Below the pieces are notes generated by a model, which did no database searches, had not been told where the DNA came from, and saw only the letters and a program-made list of their open reading frames with translations. A stretch of 64,000 nucleotides of DNA from Candidatus Hamiltonella defensa 5AT (Acyrthosiphon pisum). GTDB lineage: Bacteria; Pseudomonadota; Gammaproteobacteria; Enterobacterales; Enterobacteriaceae. Positions 18,471 to 27,068 of this stretch are shown here, in pieces. Where the stretch lies: the NCBI RefSeq assembly GCF_000021705.1, contig NC_012751.1, positions 186,001 to 250,000 on the forward strand, read 5' to 3'. How positions within the stretch are numbered: the first letter of the stretch is position 1; every line of letters begins with the position of its first letter. Both the position numbers and the translations under genes were made by a program.

Positions 18471-19562
18471 TTAATATATTTTTAGTTCATTTATTACTTT
18501 AGCTACGCCTTTCAACAGCCGATCGATATCAGCTGAATTCAGATCACCCATCGTAGAAATTCGAAATAGTGTTTTTGATAAATCCCTTTGTCCTGCATAA
18601 ATCACAAAACCTTCTGCTTTCAATGCATCATGTAACTTGGCATACGTCAGCCCTGTTGGTAAATGGTAGGCACGTAACACTACTGATGACTGAGAAATGG
18701 GTACGACTGGCTCAATTCCGAGAGCCTTCATCCCTATCAGTACCTGTTCGGACAGTGCTGAATAATTTTGGTAACGAGTTCTTCGGCCTCCCTGTTCCTC
18801 GAGTTCACACAGCGCTGCCGCTAGCGAATAATAGGCATGTATAGCAGGTGTGAACGGTGTATCGCGTTGATCTTGCAAATGAATCAATCGCTTAAGGTCA
18901 AGATAATAAGTACGACTGGTTGCCTGACAGATAGCAGTACGACGTACTACCACGAATGAAACCCCTGGCACAGCATGTAGACATTTGTTAGCCGTTGCCG
19001 CGATACCGATTAGGCTTTCGTCGGAGAAATTTAATTGCTCCGCACCGAAACTGCTGACCGCGTCGACAAGTAACTTAACGCCCCGTTCACAACATAATTT
19101 GCTTAGCGATGGCAAATCATTAAGCCGCCCTGTAGTAGTCTCGTGATGTACTACCGCTAAGTGACTGAAACGTTGATCTTTAAGTGTAGAATCAAGCTCC
19201 GAGGTAATCACATCGAGGTTAAGCCCCTGCATCCAATCTCCGACGATCCTTTTATACATAATACCGTATTGAGCAGAGATTTGTGCAATACGCTCACCAT
19301 AGACACCATTTTCGACAATGAGCAAGCGACCTGTTTCAGGAACTAACCCCGCCAACATGCTTTCAACAGCCGCAGTACCTGAACCTGTTATTAATATCGC
19401 TGCCCATTGAGCCGGATCTAACTCATAAATTGCTAAAATCCGTTTTTTTATCTCATCTTGCAAATCAAAAAATTCGCTTTCACGATGACACAAATCAGGC
19501 TGCAACAAACTGTTACGTACATATTCCGTTAATGTTACAGGGCCAGGGTTTAGTAATAGCAT
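18471..19562 (-). CDS. phnW: 2-aminoethylphosphonate:pyruvate transaminase (biosynthetic direction)
   Basis: 363-residue class V PLP aminotransferase. It begins LLLNPGPVTLTEYVR, as PhnW does, has the cofactor Asp in LLVDAVSSFGAEQ (about residue 167) and the PLP lysine in TANKCLHAVPG (about K193). PhnW interconverts phosphonoacetaldehyde and AEP; beside Ppd and PepM it should run toward AEP. ATG 19562 overlaps the stop of the decarboxylase gene (TAATG), which couples their translation. No phosphonatase or C-P lyase gene is nearby, which argues for synthesis and not breakdown. No lesion is seen. Confidence 0.9.
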   Translation of the reverse strand: MLLLNPGPVTLTEYVRNSLLQPDLCHRESEFFDLQDEIKKRILAIYELDPAQWAAILITGSGTAAVESMLAGLVPETGRLLIVENGVYGERIAQISAQYGIMYKRIVGDWMQGLNLDVITSELDSTLKDQRFSHLAVVHHETTTGRLNDLPSLSKLCCERGVKLLVDAVSSFGAEQLNFSDESLIGIAATANKCLHAVPGVSFVVVRRTAICQATSRTYYLDLKRLIHLQDQRDTPFTPAIHAYYSLAAALCELEEQGGRRTRYQNYSALSEQVLIGMKALGIEPVVPISQSSVVLRAYHLPTGLTYAKLHDALKAEGFVIYAGQRDLSKTLFRISTMGDLNSADIDRLLKGVAKVINELKIY

Positions 19563-20749
19563 TAGTTAGCTCCAGTAACCGCAATATGTCGCATCAACCG
19601 TGTTTTTACATCAACAGGAGTCATAGAGGGACGGGGTAAATTTTTAGGCATGGCTATCCTTGTCAAGAGGCAGGCAAAACGGGGACCAGCTGAGGGTACT
19701 GAACTTAGCCAAGTATCGATTTCTTCAATATCATCCGTTTCAAGTGATGACGCATACCCACAGGCCGTAGCAACACCCGCAAATGAAAGATGAGGTGACA
19801 CTGTTGCTTGCCCTCCGGTTGAGTTATGGACACCATTGTCAAGTAATAGATGCTGTATGTTCGATAAACCATAAGCACCCACAGTGGCGAATGCTCCCAT
19901 CCGCATTAATGCTGCACCATCACCATCAAGTATCACCACTCTTAAATCCGGGCGTGCCAAAGCAAATCCGAGTGCTAACGGTACCACACAACCCATTGAT
20001 CCGACCATATATAACTGGTTAGGTCGATCGTCGATGGCATACAATACCCGCCCACAAAATCCCGTTGATGCAAAAACCACTGTCGAAGTGGTTGGTGTTT
20101 TTTCAATTACTTTTTGTAAGGCTTGATATTGTGATGGCCTAAATATAGGCTCAAGGCCTCGCCATTTCGAAAATACACAGGAAGTTGTTTTATTAGTCGA
20201 CACTACAGCCATACTGGATTTAAGCGGATAAGAGGCTACACTTCCCTTTTGCATGACTAACGCATAGGGTCGTCCCGTTTTGTCCATATGAGCTATCGAT
20301 CTATCTAAGGCTGGGACTATGGCATCAGGCTCGGTGGGAAATAATTCCCAAGGGATCTCCATCTTTTCCAGTATTGCGGGTGTAATCGGCCCCATCAATG
20401 CATGCTGTGGCTCGTCAGCAACACCGGGTTGACCACGCCAGGTAACGATCAGTAACTGTGGCAAACGAAATGTCCAAGTCAACGAAGTTAAAGGACTGAC
20501 TGCGTTACCCAGTCCTGAATTTTGCATCATCGCAATACCACGTCGGTGAGATAGCCCAGTTGCTCCGGAGAGTGCAACGCCAGCAATCAACGCAACAGCA
20601 TCACCTTCATTAGCCACAGATACATAACGTAGAGATGGTTCCTGCAATACATAATTGATAAAAGGGGTTAGATAGGAGCAGGGCACACCAGCATACCAGT
20701 CAAAGCCCCTTTCGCGCGCTGCTTCAACAAATTGATGCGCTTCAATCAT
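19562..20749 (-). CDS. ppd: Phosphonopyruvate decarboxylase
   Basis: 395-residue thiamine-diphosphate enzyme that turns phosphonopyruvate into phosphonoacetaldehyde, the irreversible step that pulls the unfavourable PEP mutase reaction forward. The N-terminal half has GVPCSYLTPFIN and the catalytic Glu in SVANEGDAVAL (about E48); the C-terminal half has the ThDP motif GDGAALMRMGAFA (about 276-288) and LLLDNGVHNSTGGQ. Length is usual. It overlaps pepM by ATGA upstream and phnW by TAATG downstream. The frame is fully intact. Sulfopyruvate decarboxylase is a relative, but the neighbours decide for phosphonopyruvate. Confidence 0.92.
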   Translation of the reverse strand: MIEAHQFVEAARERGFDWYAGVPCSYLTPFINYVLQEPSLRYVSVANEGDAVALIAGVALSGATGLSHRRGIAMMQNSGLGNAVSPLTSLTWTFRLPQLLIVTWRGQPGVADEPQHALMGPITPAILEKMEIPWELFPTEPDAIVPALDRSIAHMDKTGRPYALVMQKGSVASYPLKSSMAVVSTNKTTSCVFSKWRGLEPIFRPSQYQALQKVIEKTPTTSTVVFASTGFCGRVLYAIDDRPNQLYMVGSMGCVVPLALGFALARPDLRVVILDGDGAALMRMGAFATVGAYGLSNIQHLLLDNGVHNSTGGQATVSPHLSFAGVATACGYASSLETDDIEEIDTWLSSVPSAGPRFACLLTRIAMPKNLPRPSMTPVDVKTRLMRHIAVTGAN

Positions 20750-22467
20750 TGATCAATCTCCGGTTTGTATGACAAATTCTCTGTATTTTTTAGCGGTGTC
20801 TGTGCATTGGTGAAATCATTGAGATCATTCACACTACGCCAATGACCATGAATATAAAGCACTTCTATGGCGGCACCATCTGCAATCAACGCATTTAGTA
20901 GTTCTGGCATACCAAAGGTATTAAATTCAGGTTGCATACGTAGATTCGTTAACACAATTTTCAATCTGTTTAACCCTTTACCAGACACATTTAGTAGACC
21001 AATCCAGCGTCCTTGTACCAAAGGATCTTCATAAGGCACAGCGTTTAAATCGTTGGTGACATGTTTGAGTAGTACTTTTTGACCAAGCATTCCTCGATTA
21101 TCTTTTTCAGTACAATAAACGAAGTTACGTACAGTACGATTGTCAGCACTTGTTTGTGATGAATCAACGACGACACAAAATTCAGCAGTATTTTCAAGCA
21201 AATCACGCAATACATAATGACGAAATAATAAATCACCATAGCAGATAGTAACTTCGCTGTTAATTTTATCGATGGCACAGGTTAGTGATACCAATTCACC
21301 GGTTGTTGCGTAATTTTGATTGACAACCAATCTAATCCCGGCATTATCGATGTTTTCCGCACGATAACCACCGACTACCGTGATGTCATTAATCCCCTCT
21401 TTTTTGAAGCCATCGACCAACCAACGTAATAATGATTTACCGGCAATCGGTAACATGACTTTTGGACGGTCATGAGTAATAGGCTCCAGTTCACGCGCCC
21501 CACGACTAGCAGCCAGCACAAGCCCCACACGTGGGCTACTGGAAGCCGATAAATAAATTTTTTCGGCAGCAGTATATTCAGCAGCATTTTGCAAACGAAA
21601 AATTTCGTTAACAGAAGCAATGCGATCTTCTACATTGATCAACGTTTGAGTTTCGTAAATTTCTTTAACTACGCTTTGCATCGCAGAAACTGCTGAACGT
21701 ACCGAATGGTTTGCCCAGATCACCGTACTAATACCGGCTTGACGAAATACATCGGTCGCTGTGCTGTAGTAGCGTGTTGGAACAATGACCAGTGGAGTGC
21801 CGCGATCGGCCCATTCACGGGCAAAAGCCACGATCTCATCTGATTTTGAGAGTTTACTGTGGATCAATATCGCATCAGCGCCAGCGAGCCGATAAGCTTC
21901 CGCACGGCGTAATGCTTCATCCATCCCCCAACCGGCAATTAAAGCTTCAACACGGGCAACGATAGAAAAATTTGAATCGGTTTGAGTGTCTTTGCCTGCT
22001 TTAATTTTTCCAACAAATTCTTCAATGTCGGCCAAAGGTTGGCGCTCTCCGTTAATGAAACTATTTGTTTTTGGAAATTGCTTATCTTCTATACAAACTC
22101 CAGCAACACCACGTTGCTCAAGCTTTCGTACCAAACGACGCATGTTATTAAAGTTGCCATAACCTGTGTCACCATCCAGTAAAATAGGTAGATTGCTTGC
22201 ATCTACCATAAATTCAAGCATGTCAACTACTTGGGTCCAACTCACTTCATTGTTATCACGAACACCAAATTGTGCTGAAATCGACAGACCCGATGCCCAG
22301 ATCCCACGAAAACCGGCTTCACGTACAATGCGAGCAGACAAACCGTTGTGGGCTTCCATAAGAAATTCAAGTTCATCACTTAACAACATTTGTCGTAATT
22401 GCGCACTATGAGTTAACGGAATTTTATTAGTAGAATCGATGGTATAAGAAGGGGAAAGAGTACTCAC
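20746..22467 (-). CDS. pepM: Phosphoenolpyruvate mutase fused to a nucleotidyltransferase domain
   Basis: Residues about 15-300 are a PEP mutase: LLDGDTGYGNFNN and the diagnostic EDKQFPKTNSF (about 127-137) that separates the mutase from isocitrate-lyase-like hydrolases. It forms the C-P bond of phosphonopyruvate from PEP. Residues about 313-573 are a sugar/choline-type nucleotidyltransferase (RPKVMLPIAGKSLLRWLVDG, CYGDLLF), matching the fusions thought to make CMP-AEP. Its nucleotide loop reads LAASRGARELEP, lacking the usual AAGxGxR glycines. The start is GTG 22467, overlapping the upstream stop (TAGTG). One 573-residue frame without damage. Confidence 0.92.
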   Translation of the reverse strand: MSTLSPSYTIDSTNKIPLTHSAQLRQMLLSDELEFLMEAHNGLSARIVREAGFRGIWASGLSISAQFGVRDNNEVSWTQVVDMLEFMVDASNLPILLDGDTGYGNFNNMRRLVRKLEQRGVAGVCIEDKQFPKTNSFINGERQPLADIEEFVGKIKAGKDTQTDSNFSIVARVEALIAGWGMDEALRRAEAYRLAGADAILIHSKLSKSDEIVAFAREWADRGTPLVIVPTRYYSTATDVFRQAGISTVIWANHSVRSAVSAMQSVVKEIYETQTLINVEDRIASVNEIFRLQNAAEYTAAEKIYLSASSSPRVGLVLAASRGARELEPITHDRPKVMLPIAGKSLLRWLVDGFKKEGINDITVVGGYRAENIDNAGIRLVVNQNYATTGELVSLTCAIDKINSEVTICYGDLLFRHYVLRDLLENTAEFCVVVDSSQTSADNRTVRNFVYCTEKDNRGMLGQKVLLKHVTNDLNAVPYEDPLVQGRWIGLLNVSGKGLNRLKIVLTNLRMQPEFNTFGMPELLNALIADGAAIEVLYIHGHWRSVNDLNDFTNAQTPLKNTENLSYKPEIDQ

Positions 22468-23231
22468 TAAACAACTCCTAATAATGGTTTTAGCTGAGGC
22501 AAAATTTCATTTTTTGCGCGTATGATATCCTTAGGAAAATCAATTTCCATCCATGGAGCCCCTGTGATATCACGAACTTCAAATATATGATTGTATTCTT
22601 GTAATAAATCACGCACGGCTTCTTCATGAGGCATATGCGCACGGTTACTATCGATATACTCTCGCACAATAGTAGCAAAGCGTTGTGCTGCCGATTCATC
22701 AAAACGAAAGAAACCAACTGATTCGCCAACAGTGTCGTATTTTAGGTCAACTGATAGTTTCTTTCTTAATTCAACAGGAATCCCATCACGTATACAGAGC
22801 TTAACGGGCTCCTCACCCTCTTCAAAATTATAATCAATCAACAAACGGTTTATTGATTGATTATTGGCTACCAAGGCACTTAAAATATCTATGTCGCACA
22901 ACACATCGGCATCCATCAACAGCACATCACCTCCTCGAGTTACTGCATCTGTCACAGTATGAACAGTTAGCACGCTCCCGAGATCAAAAGATGAATTCAC
23001 AAAAGTTTCGGGGGATGGCTGCCAATTTAGGCGTTTAATTTCAGCCTCAATTAATTCATGACGAAAACCAAGTGCAAGAGTGACATCATAGACCCCCACA
23101 CTTTTTAAAAGTATCAGGTGACGTTCAAGTAAAGTTTTACCATCAAATTGTAACAGGCATTTTGGTATTTGTTCCTGTTTAGGTTGCTGTAGACGTAGAC
23201 CTTGACCTGCAGCAAGAATGACAGCCCGCAT
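22467..23231 (-). CDS. Nucleotidyltransferase, probable AEP/choline-phosphate cytidylyltransferase (PntC/LicC-like)
   Basis: 254 residues. MRAVILAAGQGLRL with PKCLLQFDGKTLLERHL is the canonical nucleotide-binding start of LicC/PntC-type enzymes; LMDADVL supplies a metal-binding Asp, and GAPWMEIDFPKDI near the end matches the family. It probably forms CMP-AEP, the activated phosphonate. ATG 23231 is preceded by GGAGG at 8 bases; the TTG at 23246 is inside that site. It is the first gene of the cassette after the flippase and its stop overlaps pepM. How it divides the work with the domain fused to PepM is unclear. Confidence 0.75.
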   Translation of the reverse strand: MRAVILAAGQGLRLQQPKQEQIPKCLLQFDGKTLLERHLILLKSVGVYDVTLALGFRHELIEAEIKRLNWQPSPETFVNSSFDLGSVLTVHTVTDAVTRGGDVLLMDADVLCDIDILSALVANNQSINRLLIDYNFEEGEEPVKLCIRDGIPVELRKKLSVDLKYDTVGESVGFFRFDESAAQRFATIVREYIDSNRAHMPHEEAVRDLLQEYNHIFEVRDITGAPWMEIDFPKDIIRAKNEILPQLKPLLGVV

Positions 23232-23276
23232 TAAAAATGCCTCCAATAATCACTTTCGGAGTAACACGAAAACATT

Positions 23277-24782
23277 TTATATAAATTCAAATTTTTTATA
23301 ACGCCTTATCACAGCTATTATTAATACCCTTTCCTTCCCCTGATAAATCAAACCCGCTAGAAGTAACGTGAGGCCAATCAATAAAGCACAGCTGATTAAT
23401 ACAAAAATAGGGTGAGTAAAATATTGAGGTATCGATTGACACCCAAAATAAGCGAACACCAAGAATAATAGGAGCCAGCTTGACCACTTGAGAGCGCGCA
23501 AGAGGTCAAATTCATAACCTATTTTTCTTAATCCCTGTAAGCTCGCAAGCATCATAACCCAGTAGCTGATCGAGGTAGCGAGCGCGACGCCGAATATTCC
23601 CCAATGAAAGATGAAAAGAAAAACACTGTTGAGGATGACATTGGCAATGAGGCCCAGTAGGGTGCGCCATACCATTAAGCGAATTTTACGCTCCACTTGA
23701 AAAATTTGATCAAAGGGCTTGTTCAGAAAGAAAGGTAAGATCACACCACTATAAGCCATTAAGGCAATCGAAACACTTTCAGTGTCTGCGACCGTAAATA
23801 ATCCCCGCTCTAATAGTAATGCCACTATGGCTTTGCCTGCCACTATCATCAATAGGGTTGCCCCAAAACCAACGTAAATGACCAGCGCTAACAGATCATC
23901 CATTTTTTTTACTCGTTCTTTTTTGTCTGATTGCTCGGCTATCACAGTGATAAAAGTATTCTCTAATCCCATCAGACCAGGGAGTACATAGGTGATGCTC
24001 ACCGCATAAAATAACGCAGAGACCATGCCGACCGTTAAAAATGAAACAAATAGCTGATCTGTGAAGGTATAAAAATATTGCGTGCCTTGTAAAATCATCA
24101 GGCCCGGTGCTAGTACGAGTGATTGACGAACAATAAACGAGAAAGGATTACTGAGCGGGAGGACAAAACGCCATGTTCTGCATAAAAGGTATAAAAATGC
24201 TCCTGTGACTCCCATACTATAAGACCAGAATAAAACGTTAGGATAGTGATAAAAGCAGACAATACAAAGCATCGTTATCAGCGATAATAAAAATTCCCCT
24301 TGATACAAGGGCGAAAATTGTCGCACAGAGCGCAAAACAGCCCCCATATGTCGAAAGGGCACATATAAGATAATGGCCGGTAATAACCAAGGCAGAGACT
24401 GAGCCAGGAGTTTTTTTCTCTCCGGATTAAATCCTATGGGTAATAAGGATAATTGATGACTGAACAGATAAACCATGAAGGCTAACAGTAAAGATCCGAG
24501 AAAAATAAACGACATGTAACCAGAAGCGATTTTTTTAAATTCTTCTTTTTGTCCATTTTTCCAGGTTTTCACCATATGGGGGACCGACATAACATCTGCG
24601 ATCTCGCCCCATGAAAACACCAGAATGCCCAACAATACCGTCGCCATAAAAAAAACATCCAGTTGTGCATTTAAACCGATCATGGCCGCTATGATGATGT
24701 GTTTTGTTAAGCCCGATAATCTTGCCAGCCCTCTCCAGAAAATGGAGGCGTTAATGGATTTGTGAAAAGACTCTTGTTTCAT
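23277..24782 (-). CDS. wzx: MurJ-like lipid-linked oligosaccharide flippase (Wzx role)
   Basis: 501 residues with about fourteen hydrophobic segments, MOP-superfamily MurJ type: the N-terminus FWRGLARLSGLTKHIIIAAM and a central GLMGLENTFITVIAEQSDKK are characteristic. It would flip undecaprenyl-linked repeat units to the periplasm. A cell needs MurJ itself for peptidoglycan, so this could be a second, locus-specific copy; position at the head of the glycan operon and after an ops element favours Wzx. No strong Shine-Dalgarno precedes ATG 24782. The gene is less AT-rich than those further along the operon. Confidence 0.78.
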   Translation of the reverse strand: MKQESFHKSINASIFWRGLARLSGLTKHIIIAAMIGLNAQLDVFFMATVLLGILVFSWGEIADVMSVPHMVKTWKNGQKEEFKKIASGYMSFIFLGSLLLAFMVYLFSHQLSLLPIGFNPERKKLLAQSLPWLLPAIILYVPFRHMGAVLRSVRQFSPLYQGEFLLSLITMLCIVCFYHYPNVLFWSYSMGVTGAFLYLLCRTWRFVLPLSNPFSFIVRQSLVLAPGLMILQGTQYFYTFTDQLFVSFLTVGMVSALFYAVSITYVLPGLMGLENTFITVIAEQSDKKERVKKMDDLLALVIYVGFGATLLMIVAGKAIVALLLERGLFTVADTESVSIALMAYSGVILPFFLNKPFDQIFQVERKIRLMVWRTLLGLIANVILNSVFLFIFHWGIFGVALATSISYWVMMLASLQGLRKIGYEFDLLRALKWSSWLLLFLVFAYFGCQSIPQYFTHPIFVLISCALLIGLTLLLAGLIYQGKERVLIIAVIRRYKKFEFI

Positions 24783-24864
24783 TCATTGAATTTTCAGTTT
24801 ATTTAAAATTAAGTGATAAGGAGGATGCCATGAAAAATTTATCGCTTTTTTACATTCTTTAAAG

Positions 24865-24884
24865 ACGCTACCGCCCTTGGCGGT
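24865..24884 (-). promoter_or_regulatory. ops/JUMPstart-like element (RfaH recruitment) upstream of the glycan operon
   Basis: On the minus strand GGGCGGTAGCGT (24865-24876) matches the ops consensus GGCGGTAG plus the following CGT. It forms a hairpin with the preceding ACCGCC (stem 24870-24875 with 24879-24884, loop of three). It lies about 85 bases before wzx in the right orientation. In Enterobacterales this site pauses RNA polymerase and loads RfaH, allowing transcription of very long surface-polysaccharide operons. A promoter further up (toward 24970) is expected but not clear. Confidence 0.8.
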
Positions 24885-24976
24885 GAGCGACCAATGTAGC
24901 GGGGGTGTGACTGTAACAATGTTATTGTGCAAATTTATTATCAAAAAGTAACAATAGATTGATTGAAAAATGGCCG

Positions 24977-25936
24977 TTAACCCAAACTTACCAACTGCTC
25001 TAATAAGTCAATCTGCTCTGGAGAATCGTTCAGCGCCGGAATGTATTCGAATTTTTTGCCCCCGGCCTTCAAAAATATCTCTTTGTTTTGTTCTTTGATT
25101 TCTTCTAATGTTTCTAAGCAATCAGCGGAAAACCCAGGGCAGAGTACTTGAATATGTTTGATGCCCTTAGCTGGCAAGCTTTTTAATGTTTTATCGGTGT
25201 ATGGCGTTAACCAGGGCTCCCAGCCAAAGCGGGACTGATAGGTCATCATGATTTTATTGTTGTGTAACCCTAAAGCCGTGCTGAGTGCACGATATGTGTC
25301 TTCACAGCGCTTTGGGTAATCATCCCCCAAACGCACGTAACGTTGAGGAATACCATGAAAGGAAAGCAATAATTTATCGGGTTGGCCATGTTTTTCAAAA
25401 TAACGTGCGACACTTTGTTTTAGTGCATTGATATAGGAAGGGTGCTGAGCATAATCACGAATAAAGTAAATTGAGGGTAAAGAACGATATTTTTTTAAAA
25501 TGCCAGACACCGCATCCCAAACAGAACCGCAGGTGGTCGCAGAATATTGTGGATAAAGCGGCAATATCACCAGTTTTATGATCCCTTGAGTGATTAATCG
25601 GTTAATCGCGTCACCTAAAGAAGGAGAGCCATAGCTCATCGCCAATTCTACGGAGGCATCTGGTAAGCGTGCTGCCAATGCTTTTTGCTGGCGATCGCTA
25701 TAAACCAATAGAGGGGAACCTTCAGGCATCCATATAGATTGATATAGTTTAGCCACTCGTCTAGAACGAAAGGGTAAAACGATGCCCCGCAAAAGTGGCC
25801 ACCATAAAATAGGGGGAGTGTCTATTACCCTTCGATCACTGAGAAATTGTTTAAGATAGCGTTTAATAGCAGGAACAGTAGGGGCATCTGGAGTGCCTAG
25901 ATTCACTAAAAGTACGCCAAGTTTACTTTTTACCAC
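24977..25936 (-). CDS. hemH: Ferrochelatase
   Basis: Inserts ferrous iron into protoporphyrin IX, the last step of haem synthesis, at the inner face of the cytoplasmic membrane. 319 residues, matching E. coli HemH in length and content: LGVLLVNLGTPDAPT, LPLYPQYSATTCGS, the catalytic His in LLSFHGIP and the Glu of FSADCLETLEE. It stands alone and convergent with nothing; the region to its left is the regulatory gap of the glycan operon. No damage. Retention implies an intact respiratory chain. Confidence 0.96.
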   Translation of the reverse strand: MVKSKLGVLLVNLGTPDAPTVPAIKRYLKQFLSDRRVIDTPPILWWPLLRGIVLPFRSRRVAKLYQSIWMPEGSPLLVYSDRQQKALAARLPDASVELAMSYGSPSLGDAINRLITQGIIKLVILPLYPQYSATTCGSVWDAVSGILKKYRSLPSIYFIRDYAQHPSYINALKQSVARYFEKHGQPDKLLLSFHGIPQRYVRLGDDYPKRCEDTYRALSTALGLHNNKIMMTYQSRFGWEPWLTPYTDKTLKSLPAKGIKHIQVLCPGFSADCLETLEEIKEQNKEIFLKAGGKKFEYIPALNDSPEQIDLLEQLVSLG

Positions 25937-26090
25937 CCATTTTCCTCATGATATGAATCAGCTGCCTAAATTTCAGGGGCATACTATCTATCATCATAAA
26001 TGATTGCAACAACAGTGATCAAAAAAGGCAGGTGCCTACGCACGAGGGCAGCTAGCTAACGGAGTTTGTTTGTCGCTGAGAGACAGGTTT

Positions 26091-27056
26091 TTAGCAATAC
26101 CCGTAACTCATTAATTTTTCATACCTTCTATCAAGCAATTTCAAAGAATCAAACTGCTTCAAATATTCCAGATCTTTGATCAATCGCTCTTTGAGTGACT
26201 CCGCCATTGCTTTGGGATCACGGTGTGCACTTCCCAAAGGTTCAGGGAGTACGGTATCAATCATTTTTAATTCTTTCAGGCGATGCGCGGTGATCCCCAT
26301 CGTTTCTGCTGCAACTGAGGCTTTATCGGCGCTTTTCCATAAAATAGACGCACAGCCTTCAGGCGAAATCACAGAATAAGTACTGTATTGCAACATATTC
26401 ACCACATCACCCACAGCAATCGCCAAAGCACCGCCAGATCCTCCTTCACCAATAACCGTGCAAATGATAGGCGTTTTCAAACGTGACATTTCACGTAAAT
26501 TTCGCGCGATGGCTTCAGACTGGCCCCTTTCTTCGGCGCCAACACCTGGGTAGGCTCCAGGCGTATCGATAAAAGTCAACAGGGGCAATCTAAAACGCTC
26601 AGCCATTTCCATCAAACGCAACGCTTTTCGATACCCTTCAGGAGAAGGCATCCCAAAATTACGTCGAATTTTTTCTTTGGTTTCTCTCCCTTTCTGATGA
26701 CCTATCACCATGACGGGCTTTTGATTCAGGCGCGCAATGCCGCCAACAATCGCCTTATCATCACCATAATGACGATCACCCGCTAATTCTTCAAAATCCG
26801 TGAAAATATGCTCAATATAATCAAGCGTATAAGGGCGATTCGGATGGCGAGCCAGTTGAGCAATTTGCCAGGCAGAAAGATGAGAAAAGATTTTATGCGT
26901 GAGCTGAATACTTTTATCACGCAATTTTTGGATCTCTTCGTCTAGATCAATATTGAGGGGGTTGTCTTGACGGTTAATGGCGGTTAAAGAATCGATTTTT
27001 GCTTCCAGCTCTACAATAGGCTGCTCAAAATCAAGAAAATTTAAATTCAAACTCAT
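26091..27056 (-). CDS. accA: Acetyl-CoA carboxylase, carboxyltransferase alpha subunit
   Basis: With AccD forms the carboxyltransferase that makes malonyl-CoA for fatty acid synthesis. 321 residues, nearly the same as E. coli AccA: LNFLDFEQPIVELEAKIDSL, IGHQKGRETKEKIRRNFGMP, FIDTPGAYPGVGAEERGQSE, GEGGSGGALAI and the end KLMSYGY. It follows dnaE by 12 bases, the conserved enterobacterial order dnaE-accA; the ldcC/tilS part of that cluster has moved (tilS is at 34115). Confidence 0.97.
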   Translation of the reverse strand: MSLNLNFLDFEQPIVELEAKIDSLTAINRQDNPLNIDLDEEIQKLRDKSIQLTHKIFSHLSAWQIAQLARHPNRPYTLDYIEHIFTDFEELAGDRHYGDDKAIVGGIARLNQKPVMVIGHQKGRETKEKIRRNFGMPSPEGYRKALRLMEMAERFRLPLLTFIDTPGAYPGVGAEERGQSEAIARNLREMSRLKTPIICTVIGEGGSGGALAIAVGDVVNMLQYSTYSVISPEGCASILWKSADKASVAAETMGITAHRLKELKMIDTVLPEPLGSAHRDPKAMAESLKERLIKDLEYLKQFDSLKLLDRRYEKLMSYGYC

Positions 27057-27068
27057 TATGTTCTCGTT

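Noticed and set aside
18471..20749. AEP genes as a phosphonate breakdown pathway
   Set aside because: PhnW occurs in catabolism too, but PepM and Ppd are biosynthetic and no phosphonatase, C-P lyase or uptake gene is present.
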